Origin: Micromonospora chalcea
GTDB lineage: Bacteria; Actinomycetota; Actinomycetes; Mycobacteriales; Micromonosporaceae
Direction of reading: 5' to 3'
DNA length: 64,000 nucleotides
Assembly (NCBI RefSeq): GCF_002926165.1
Contig: NZ_MAGP01000143.1
Span: 1 to 64,000 of the forward strand
The notes below the pieces were generated by a model. That model saw only the letters and a program-made list of their open reading frames with translations. It had not been told where the DNA came from and made no database searches. The position numbers and the translations under genes are program-made. Below are positions 40,838 through 47,852 of the stretch, one piece after another (position 1 is the first letter of the stretch; each line of letters opens with the position of its first letter).

Positions 40838-41890
40838 TCAGAACCCGAGCTTCAGGTAGTCGCTCGCGTTCTCCTTGGTGATCGTCTCGGAGGCGAGCAC
40901 GATCTCCTTCGGTACCTGGAGTTCGACCAGGTCGGACATGCCCTTGCCCTGGCCGATCAGGCGGGCCAGGGAGATGGCCGAGGAAGCCATCGACGGGCTG
41001 TAGGTGACTGTGGCCTTGAGGACCGTGTTGTCGGCGGCGATGTCCTCCATGGCCTTCTTGGAGCCGGCGCCGCCGACCATGATGAATTCCTTGCGGTTGG
41101 CCTGGTTGACCGCCGCGAGCACGCCGATGCCCTGGTCGTCGTCGTGGTTCCAGACCGCGTCGATCTTCGGCAGCGCCTGGAACAGGCCGGTGGCGGCCTG
41201 CTGACCGGAGTCGACCGTGAACTCCGCCGGACGCCGGTTGGCGACCTTGAACCCGTACGAGGCGAGCGTGTCGGCGAACCCCTTGGACCGTTCCTGGGTC
41301 AGCTCCAGCGACTCGATGCCGGGGATCTCGCCGATCACCGGGTTGCTCACGCCCTTGGTCTTGAGCTGCTCGGCGATGTACGTGGCGGCGGCCACCCCCA
41401 TGCCGTAGTTGTCGCCCTTGATCTGGCACCGGTAGGCGCGCGCGTCCGGGAAGGCCCGGTCCAGGTTCACCACCGGGATGCCGGCCTTCATCGCCTCCAG
41501 GCCGAACGCGTTGAGCTCCTTGCCGTCGTGCGGCAGCAGCACGATCACGTCGGGCTTCTGCGAGATCAGCGTGGACAGCGCCGCCCGCTGGGCCGCCGCG
41601 TCCGCGCCGGCCTCCACCGACTTCAGCTCCACGTCCTGGTACGCCCCGGCCTGCGCCTTGGCGTTGTTCGTGATGGCGGCGATCCAGCCGTGGTCGGCGG
41701 CCGGGGCGGAGAAGCCGATGGTCACCTTCTTGCCCGGCTCGGTGTTGGCGCCGGAACCGGCCGCCTTGGTCTGTGCCTCGGTCGGGCTCTGCTCGTTGCT
41801 GGTGCAACCGGCGAGCAGCACCCCGGCGGAGACCGCGGCCCCGCCGAAGAGCAGCCGGCGGCGGGACAGGTCATGGCGCGGTGTTCTCAT
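40838..41890 (-). CDS. Sugar ABC importer, substrate-binding lipoprotein (ribose type)
   Basis: A 350-residue periplasmic-binding-protein-like lipoprotein. The N-terminus SRRRLLFGGAAVSAGVLLAGC has a twin-arginine-like start and lipobox LAGC. The mature part is a type I binding fold (VTIGFSAPAADHGWIAAITNNAKAQA; LISQKPDVIVLLPHDGKEL; VVNLDRAF; GDNYGMGVAAATYIAEQL; WNHDDDQGIGVLAAV). Asp/Asn/Arg residues at these places bind a monosaccharide; the exact sugar is not readable. It is between the permease and dehydrogenase genes. Confidence 0.92.
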   Translation of the reverse strand: MRTPRHDLSRRRLLFGGAAVSAGVLLAGCTSNEQSPTEAQTKAAGSGANTEPGKKVTIGFSAPAADHGWIAAITNNAKAQAGAYQDVELKSVEAGADAAAQRAALSTLISQKPDVIVLLPHDGKELNAFGLEAMKAGIPVVNLDRAFPDARAYRCQIKGDNYGMGVAAATYIAEQLKTKGVSNPVIGEIPGIESLELTQERSKGFADTLASYGFKVANRRPAEFTVDSGQQAATGLFQALPKIDAVWNHDDDQGIGVLAAVNQANRKEFIMVGGAGSKKAMEDIAADNTVLKATVTYSPSMASSAISLARLIGQGKGMSDLVELQVPKEIVLASETITKENASDYLKLGF

Positions 41891-41983
41891 GACGCCTCCT
41901 GGGATGAGGTGGTGGGGTGGTTTCGGGTGTGGCGGGCCGGACCGCAGTCGGTACGACGGCAGCCGGGGTGTGCGCGGGTGGGG

Positions 41984-43072
41984 TCAGGTGGTGGTGGCCC
42001 GGTTGCGGGCGAGGAACTGGGTGAGGCTGCCGAACTGCACCTGCTGGACCAGGACGGCGGCGACGATGATGCCGCCCTTGACCATGTTCTGGGCCTCGGC
42101 GGAGAGGTTGTTGATGGCGAACAGGTTGGTGATCGTGGAGAAGATGATCACCCCGAGCAGGGAGCCGATGATCGTGCCCCGCCCGCCGCTGAGCAGCGTG
42201 CCGCCGATGATCGCGGCGGCGATCGCGTCCAGCTCGTAGAGGTTGGCCATCGCCGCCTGTGCGGAGGTGGCCTGCGCGGTCAGCATGACCGCGGCGATAC
42301 CGCAGCACAGGCCGGACAGCGCGTAGAGGAGCACGGTGTGCCGGCGCACGTTGATGCCGGCGAGCCGGGCCGCCTCCGGGTTGCCGCCGACCGCCACCGT
42401 ACGGCGGCCGAACGTGGTCCGGTTCAACAGCACCCAGCCGGCCGCCACCACCGCCACCAGGATGTAGACCAGCAGCGGGATGCCGAGCACGTTCGTGCTG
42501 GCGATGCCGTTGATGAACGTGTTGCCCGACACCTGGGTCTGCTTGTCGGAGATCTCCGCCGCCAGCCCTCGGGCGGCGACGAGCATCGCCAGCGTGGCGA
42601 TGAACGGCACCAGCCGCCCGTACGACACGAGCAGCCCGTTCACCACGCCGACGGCGAGCCCGACGGTCAGCGCGGTGAAGATCATGCCGCCCGCGCCGTA
42701 GCTCTGCGTGGCGACAGTGGTGCACCAGACCCCGGCCAGCGCGACGATCGCGCCGACCGACAGGTCGATGCCGCCGCCGATGATCACGAAGGTCATGCCG
42801 ACGGTGACCACGCCGACCACCGAGGCGAGCTTGAGAATGGTGAGCGTGTTGCCCCACACCCAGTTCGGATCGCCGTAGAGGTCGGGGCGGGTCAGGATGC
42901 CGATGACCACCAGCACGACGAGCGTGGCGAGCAGGCCGAGGTTGCGCTTGACGCCCTCCCCGCCGTCGCCGCGCCACCAGGAGAGCTTCGCCGGCGCGTC
43001 GACCTTGGCGGTCTCCGCCCGCTCCACCGGCGGCGACTGCGCGGGCAGGGCGGATTCTCTGACATCGCTCAT
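41984..43072 (-). CDS. Sugar ABC importer permease (RbsC type)
   Basis: A 362-residue membrane protein: about 45 polar residues, then eight to ten hydrophobic segments. Marks of the RbsC/XylH group are GVVTVGMTFVIIGGGIDLSVGAIVALAG and the EAA-like cytoplasmic loop GGNPEAARLAGINVRRH, then AIIGGTLLSGGRGTIIGSLLGV near the end. It forms the channel of the importer with the double-domain ATPase, whose end it overlaps by 4 nt. Confidence 0.93.
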   Translation of the reverse strand: MSDVRESALPAQSPPVERAETAKVDAPAKLSWWRGDGGEGVKRNLGLLATLVVLVVIGILTRPDLYGDPNWVWGNTLTILKLASVVGVVTVGMTFVIIGGGIDLSVGAIVALAGVWCTTVATQSYGAGGMIFTALTVGLAVGVVNGLLVSYGRLVPFIATLAMLVAARGLAAEISDKQTQVSGNTFINGIASTNVLGIPLLVYILVAVVAAGWVLLNRTTFGRRTVAVGGNPEAARLAGINVRRHTVLLYALSGLCCGIAAVMLTAQATSAQAAMANLYELDAIAAAIIGGTLLSGGRGTIIGSLLGVIIFSTITNLFAINNLSAEAQNMVKGGIIVAAVLVQQVQFGSLTQFLARNRATTT

Positions 43073-44637
43073 GCCGGTGCGCCTTCCATGAGGGACCCCG
43101 CCATGACGAGGTCGAGCACGGTGTTCTCGTCCAGTTCGCCGGCCGGCGCCTCGCGGACCACCCGGCCCTCCCGCATCACCAGCACCCGGTCGGCCAGGCC
43201 CAGCACCTCGGGCACCTCGCTGGAGACCAGCAGCACCCCGACGCCCCGGGCGGCCAGATCGCGGATCACCTGGTACAGCTCGGCGCGGGCGCCAACGTCC
43301 ACGCCCCGGGTCGGCTCGTCGAGCAGCAGCAGCCGGGTGTCACCGAGCAGCCACCGGCCGACCACCACCTTCTGCTGGTTGCCGCCGGACAGCGTGCGCA
43401 CCGGCCGCCGAACGTCGCGGGGCCGCAGCTCCAGCGACTCGGCGATCCGGTCCGCCTCGGCGCGTTCCTGCCCGGCGTCGGTGAACCCGAGGCGGGCGTA
43501 CCTGCCGAACGTGGCGAGCGTGACGTTGCGGTAGATCGGTTCACCCAGCAGCAGCGCCTGGCTCTTGCGCTCCTCCGGCGCCATGCCCATCCCGGCCCGT
43601 ACCGCAGCGCCCACACTGCCGGGACGCAGCGTCCGGCCGTTCACCCGGACCGTCCCGGCGTGCGCCCGGCGCGCGCCGAAGATGGTCTCCAGCAGCTCCG
43701 ACCGGCCCGAGCCGACCAGCCCGGCGATGCCGACGATCTCTCCCGCCCGGACCCGGAGCGAGACGTCGGCGAACTCGCCGGGCCGGGTCAGCCCGTCCAC
43801 CCGCAGCAGCTCCGCGCCGCCCCCGTGGTCGGCCGGGCGCTGCGGGAAGACGTACTCGATGGTCCGGCCCGTCATCCGGGCGACCAGGTCGCGGGTCGGC
43901 GTCTCGCGGGCCGGCAGGCTCGCCGCCGTGGTCCGGCCGTCCTTGAGTACGGTGACCCGGTCGCCGATCTCGCGGATCTCCTCCAGCCGGTGCGAGATGT
44001 AGATGACAGCGATGCCCTGCGCGGTGAGTTCCCGGATGATCCGGAACAGGTTCGCCACCTCGTCGTGGGCCAGCACCGCGCTCGGCTCGTCCATGATGAT
44101 CAGCCGGGCCTCGTGGGAGAGCGCCCGCGCCATGCTGACGATCTGCTTGCCGGCGGCGGGCAGGTGCCGCACCAGCCGCCCCGGCGGGATCTCCGGGTGG
44201 CCGAGCCGGGCCAGGATCTGCCGGGTACGCCGGGCCATGTGCCCCCGCCGGACGAAGCCGAACCGGCGCGGCTCGTGGCCGAGGAACGCGTTCTCCGCCA
44301 CCGACAGGTCGTCGACCAGGTCGAGTTCCTGGTAGATGGTGGCGATGCCGGCGCGCATGGCGGCCTGCGGGTTGGCGAACGACGCCGGCTCGCCCCGCCA
44401 CACGACCTCGCCGGAGTCCGGCCGGTGCACCCCGGCCAGCACCTTGATCAGCGTGGACTTGCCGGCGCCGTTCTGCCCCAGCAGGCAGTGCACCTCGCCG
44501 GCGCGTACCTCCAGTTGCACGCCGTCGAGCGCGCGTACCCCCGGGAACGTCTTGACGACGTCGGTGAGGCGCAGGACCACCTCGCCCGCGACGGCGTCCG
44601 CGGGCGCCTCGACCAGTGGTTTCCCGGTGTCGCTCAT
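43069..44637 (-). CDS. Sugar ABC importer ATPase with two NBDs (RbsA type)
   Basis: A 522-residue protein with two nucleotide-binding domains. The first has Walker A GQNGAGKSTLIKVLAGV near 55 and Walker B ARLIIMDEPSAVL, with signature HLPAAGKQIVSMARAL. The second has the usual degenerate P-loop GIAGLVGSGRSELLETI and signature TLSGGNQQKVVVGRWL with LLLLDEPTRGVDVGA. This asymmetry is typical of RbsA/MglA. The gene starts inside the end of the ROK gene (ATGA overlap) and ends in the permease start, so import and regulation are co-transcribed. Confidence 0.94.
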   Translation of the reverse strand: MSDTGKPLVEAPADAVAGEVVLRLTDVVKTFPGVRALDGVQLEVRAGEVHCLLGQNGAGKSTLIKVLAGVHRPDSGEVVWRGEPASFANPQAAMRAGIATIYQELDLVDDLSVAENAFLGHEPRRFGFVRRGHMARRTRQILARLGHPEIPPGRLVRHLPAAGKQIVSMARALSHEARLIIMDEPSAVLAHDEVANLFRIIRELTAQGIAVIYISHRLEEIREIGDRVTVLKDGRTTAASLPARETPTRDLVARMTGRTIEYVFPQRPADHGGGAELLRVDGLTRPGEFADVSLRVRAGEIVGIAGLVGSGRSELLETIFGARRAHAGTVRVNGRTLRPGSVGAAVRAGMGMAPEERKSQALLLGEPIYRNVTLATFGRYARLGFTDAGQERAEADRIAESLELRPRDVRRPVRTLSGGNQQKVVVGRWLLGDTRLLLLDEPTRGVDVGARAELYQVIRDLAARGVGVLLVSSEVPEVLGLADRVLVMREGRVVREAPAGELDENTVLDLVMAGSLMEGAPA

Positions 44638-45812
44638 GCTGCTTCTCCGAACGCGAGGTCGCTGGCCAGCACGGCCGCGCCGGCGACGCCGGCGCGCGGG
44701 CCCAGTTCGGACAGGACGACCGGCAGGTTGCCGGTGGCCAGCGGCAGCGAACGGCGGTAGACCACGCTGCGGATCTCGGCGAGCAGGATGTGGCCGAGCT
44801 GGGCCAGTCCGCCGCCGATCACGATCATCGACGGGTTGGTGAAGCTGACCAGCCCGGCCAGCACGCTGCCGACCCGCCGGCCGCCGTCCCGGATGAGCTG
44901 GATGCAGGAGACGTCCCCCTCGATCGCCCCCTGCGCCACGTCCAGCGCGGTCACCACACCCCGGGCGGCGAACCGCTCGGCCAGCGCCGGGGAGACCTCG
45001 GTGCGGGCCGCGACAGTCGCCTCGCGGGCCAGCGCGGCGCCGCTGAACACCGCCTCCAGACAGCCGACGTTGCCGCAGGAACACATCGGACCGTTCGGGT
45101 CGACCTGGATGTGGCCGATGTCCCCGGCGCAGCCGTCGGTGCCCCGGTAGACCTCGCCGTGCAGGTAGATGCCACAGCCGATGCCGGTGCCGATCTTGAT
45201 GAACAGGAAGTCGTCGACCGAGTGGGCCACGCCGCCGTGCCGCTCCCCGATCGCCATGATGTTGACGTCGTTGTCCACCACCGCCGGGCAGCCGTGCTCC
45301 CGGGTCAGCAGCTCGCGGACCGGGAACCGGTCCCACCCCGGCATGATCGGCGGGGAGACCGGGACGCCGTCACGGAAGCTCACCGGCCCCGGCACGCCGA
45401 TGCCGACCGCGTCGAGCCGCTCGTACGCGCCGTCCACCTTGGCCTTGTGCAGCAGCTCGTTGACGCGCTGGAGCGTCACCTTCGGGCCGGAGCGGATGTC
45501 GGCGGTCTCGGTGTAGGCGGCCACCGGCTCCAGCCGGCCGTTGACCACCTCCACGTCGATCGAGCTGGCGCCCAGGTCGACGGCGGCGAACCGCAGGTGC
45601 GGGCTCAGCTCGACCAGGGTGGAGCGCCGCCCGCCCCGGGAGGCGGCCAGCCCGGCCTCGGCCACGTACCCGAGGGAGACGAGCCGTTCCAGCTCGGCGA
45701 GCAGGCGCGGGCGGGGCATCTGGAGGCGGTCGCCGAGTTCGGCGCGGGACACCGCGCCCTCGTCCCGGAGCAGCCGCAGGAGCCGTACGTGCAGGGGGTC
45801 GACCGTCCGCAC
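44634..45812 (-). CDS. ROK-family regulator of the sugar import operon
   Basis: A 392-residue protein from a GTG at 45812, with GGAGGTGA 8 nt upstream. Winged helix at about 6-60 (VRLLRLLRDEGAVSRAELGD), then the ROK domain: VDLGASSIDVEVVNG (a degenerate phosphate loop), VDNDVNIMAIGERHGG, GHIQVDPNG and the zinc cysteines CSCGNVGCLEA. As first gene of the operon it probably represses it until a sugar binds. A 20-bp palindrome and a shared 13-mer lie upstream (45900-45950). Paralogue of the ROK gene at 23688. Confidence 0.9.
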   Translation of the reverse strand: MRTVDPLHVRLLRLLRDEGAVSRAELGDRLQMPRPRLLAELERLVSLGYVAEAGLAASRGGRRSTLVELSPHLRFAAVDLGASSIDVEVVNGRLEPVAAYTETADIRSGPKVTLQRVNELLHKAKVDGAYERLDAVGIGVPGPVSFRDGVPVSPPIMPGWDRFPVRELLTREHGCPAVVDNDVNIMAIGERHGGVAHSVDDFLFIKIGTGIGCGIYLHGEVYRGTDGCAGDIGHIQVDPNGPMCSCGNVGCLEAVFSGAALAREATVAARTEVSPALAERFAARGVVTALDVAQGAIEGDVSCIQLIRDGGRRVGSVLAGLVSFTNPSMIVIGGGLAQLGHILLAEIRSVVYRRSLPLATGNLPVVLSELGPRAGVAGAAVLASDLAFGEAA

Positions 45813-45899
45813 CGGCAGTCACCTCCGCATCGGAAGTCCGTCACATCGACCATGGCGATGTGTGTTGTGTCCGACACAGTAGGAGCCTTCCGGGTCGCA

Positions 45900-45912
45900 T
45901 GTCCATAGCTTC
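45900..45912 (-). promoter_or_regulatory. 13-nt motif shared with the sugar dehydrogenase promoter
   Basis: TGTCCATAGCTTC is identical to 31286-31298. On the minus strand a TTTGCA lies 16 bp before TATGGA, so this copy could be the promoter itself. The 8-mer TGTCCATA occurs a second time at 45934-45941, inside the palindrome. Confidence 0.5.
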
Positions 45913-45930
45913 GGCACGCCTGATGCAAAC

Positions 45931-45950
45931 TTTTGTCCATACGAACAAAA
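45931..45950. promoter_or_regulatory. 20-bp imperfect palindrome, possible ROK operator
   Basis: TTTTGTCCATACGAACAAAA is symmetric at 16 of 20 positions, with perfect TTTTGT/ACAAAA ends. It lies 119 bp upstream of the ROK start and just upstream of the presumed promoter. Its AT content is exceptional for this genome. Confidence 0.55.
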
Positions 45951-45972
45951 GAGGTGCCGGGCCAGAAAACGC

Positions 45973-46006
45973 GCCGCCCCGCCCGGGCGCATCCGGGCGG
46001 GGCGGC
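45973..46006 (-). terminator. Terminator of the YihY gene
   Basis: A perfect 14-bp stem (GCCGCCCCGCCCGG and complement) with a 6-nt loop, followed on the minus strand by GCGTTTTC. It lies 9 bp beyond the YihY stop codon. Confidence 0.75.
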
Positions 46007-46015
46007 GAGGTGCGG

Positions 46016-47032
46016 TCAGTGGTGGGAGGAGGCGTTGCCCTTCTTGCGCAGCTTGCGGTCGTCGCGCAGCTCCACGTAGGGCTCCTCGTCGGCCGGGTGC
46101 CCGGCCGCGATGGCCCGGCTGCGCTCCAGCTCGGCGTCGAACTCCGCGCCGAGCAGGATGGCCACGTTGCTCAGCCAGAGCCAGACCAGGAAGATGATCA
46201 CGCCGGCCACCGCGCCGTACGTCTTGTTGTACGAGCCGAAGTTGCTGACGTAGAGCGCGAAGAGGCCGGACACCACGAGCCAGAGCACCACCGCGAGCAC
46301 GCCGCCGGGGCTGACCCAGCGGAAGCCGCCGTGCCGGGCGTTCGGCGAAGCCCAGTAGAGGATCGCGAACATCAGGCTCACCAGCACCAGCAACACCGGC
46401 CACTTGGCGATGTTCCACACCGTGACGGCGGTCGAGCCGAGCCCGATCGCGTTTCCGGCCTGCTCGGCCAGGCCGCCGGTGAACACCACGATCACAGCGC
46501 TGATCAGCAGCATCACGCCGATCACCGCGGTCACGCCGAGGCGCACCGGCAGCGTCTTCCAGATCGGCCGCCCCTCCGGCACGTCGTAGATGCTGTTCGA
46601 GGCGCGCATGAACGCGGCGATGTAGCCGGAGGCGGACCAGAAGGCCGCGACCAGACCGATGACGGCCGCGATGCTGGCCAGCCCGCCGGACTGGCCGGCC
46701 TGGTCGATCGCGCTCTCGATGATTTTGCGGATGTTCTCCTCCGGCACCGCCTGGCCGACGGTGTCCCGGATTCCCTCCGTGGCCCGGTCACCGAGCAGGC
46801 CGAGCAGCGAGATCAGCACCAGCACGCCGGGGAAGATGGAGAGCACGCCGTAGTAGGTGAGCGCGGCGGCCCAGTCGGTCAGGCTGTCGTCCTGGAACTC
46901 CCGGACGGTCCGCTTGAGCGTCGCCATCCAGCCCGTCGCGGTCAGGTCGGTCGGGCTGTCCGGACCGTCGTCCGGGCCCACCGGCTCCGTGCGGTCGCGC
47001 CCGTCACGGGCGGGAGCCTCGTCGGCGGCCAT
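46016..47032 (-). CDS. YihY/UPF0761 family inner-membrane protein
   Basis: A 338-residue protein from the ATG at 47032, with GAGGAGG upstream. About 35 polar residues precede six hydrophobic segments. The family marks are DWAAALTYYGVLSIFPGVLVLISLLG, AAVIGLVAAFWSASGYIAAFMRASNSIYDVPEGRPIW, and YKTYG-like SYNKTYGAVAGVIIFLVWLWLSNVAILLGAEFDAELERSRAI. The charged tail ends KKGNASSHH. Its function is not settled. It stands alone between its terminator and a long non-coding region. Confidence 0.92.
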   Translation of the reverse strand: MAADEAPARDGRDRTEPVGPDDGPDSPTDLTATGWMATLKRTVREFQDDSLTDWAAALTYYGVLSIFPGVLVLISLLGLLGDRATEGIRDTVGQAVPEENIRKIIESAIDQAGQSGGLASIAAVIGLVAAFWSASGYIAAFMRASNSIYDVPEGRPIWKTLPVRLGVTAVIGVMLLISAVIVVFTGGLAEQAGNAIGLGSTAVTVWNIAKWPVLLVLVSLMFAILYWASPNARHGGFRWVSPGGVLAVVLWLVVSGLFALYVSNFGSYNKTYGAVAGVIIFLVWLWLSNVAILLGAEFDAELERSRAIAAGHPADEEPYVELRDDRKLRKKGNASSHH

Positions 47033-47325
47033 GGCACCTCCTCGTCGCTCGTCGTCAGGCACGACATGCCCTGACCGGGGCGGCGATAACCCCCGTCGGC
47101 AAAACCGGCCCGTCCGCCGCCGCCCTTCTCCCGCTCCCCCTTCCCTCCGCTCTGCACCCATCGGCGCACATGGTCACGCAGCGTGTCCGCCGCTCCGGTG
47201 GTTGCAGAGCAAGACCGGCGGGCACCCCACCCCCGTCGCACCCAGACGGGTGGGGCGCCGAGGATCGTGCTGAGCCGTCCTTCCCCTCGGACCACCACTC
47301 GCCACGCTCTCCTCGACCGTCACGA

Positions 47326-47382
47326 GGAGTGGAACGGCATGGGTGTCAAAGGGCGGCGGAGGCACCCATGGTGTTCCACTCC
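47326..47382. repeat. Long inverted repeat in the non-coding region
   Basis: The arms GGAGTGGAACGGCATGGGTG (47326-47345) and CACCCATGGTGTTCCACTCC (47363-47382) pair over 20 bp apart from a central non-pairing step, with a 17-nt loop. The stem would be very stable in either strand's RNA. Confidence 0.7.
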
Positions 47383-47526
47383 GCCGGGCCCGCCGGTCAC
47401 CGGCGCGCGGCCGGTCCGGTTCTCGGACGGCGCCCGCGCCATTTCCCCGAAGTGGCGGTGTCGGCGCACGACCGATGCCGCCACCTCGGCGAAGTGGCGG
47501 CGGTCCCGCGGTTCCGGCCCACGAAA

Positions 47527-47554
47527 CGTGTCCCCGGAGCGCTCCGGGGACACG
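47527..47554. repeat. 28-bp perfect palindrome
   Basis: CGTGTCCCCGGAGC followed directly by its complement. With no spacer it could be a protein-binding site or a hairpin with a 4-nt loop. It is 285 bp upstream of the TRAP -10 box. Confidence 0.65.
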
Positions 47555-47838
47555 CGGCAGCATCCGGAACCCGCCCGCCCGGGGGCCAGCCGCCCAGGCT
47601 CGGCAAGGACGACCGGTAATACACCCTGAGTGACGACGGCCGATCCCGCAGACCAGTTCTCCATCGTTGGAAAATCGCCTGGAAGTTCACTGGGAAGAGA
47701 TTGCGGAAGCACCCTTCGTCCATCGGCGAAGCAGTCGCGAAACAGATTCAGAAATCTGTTTGACGAGTGAAAGATTCCCCATTCCGTCACTCATTGCAAT
47801 CACGTTAAGCAATGTTCCCAACGCGCGCGCAATTCGCG

Positions 47839-47844
47839 TATCGT
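47839..47844 (+). promoter_or_regulatory. -10 box of a leaderless TRAP operon promoter
   Basis: TATCGT lies 8 nt before the GTG at 47853, in a spot where no ribosome site exists. This fits a leaderless transcript. No clear -35 hexamer is seen. Confidence 0.45.
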
Positions 47845-47852
47845 GCCCCCTC

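Larger units (their letters stand above)
47033..47852. other. 820-bp structured non-coding region
   Basis: Several frames stay open, but none has a ribosome site plus coherent protein composition, and the open frames run through the hairpins on both strands. The stretch contains a 20-bp near-perfect inverted repeat (47326-47382), a CGAAGTGGCGG direct repeat near 47448 and 47500, a 28-bp perfect palindrome (47527-47554), and from about 47640 an unusually AT-rich 200 bp leading to the TRAP promoter. Confidence 0.6.

Noticed and set aside
40835..43534. An 899-codon plus-strand open frame over the sugar import operon
   Set aside because: Composition is that of an antisense shadow; the minus strand encodes binding protein, permease and ATPase with all expected motifs.
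47179..47632. Open frames on both strands in the structured non-coding region
   Set aside because: They run through the palindromes, lack ribosome sites and have low-complexity Arg/Pro composition; RNA or site function is more plausible.
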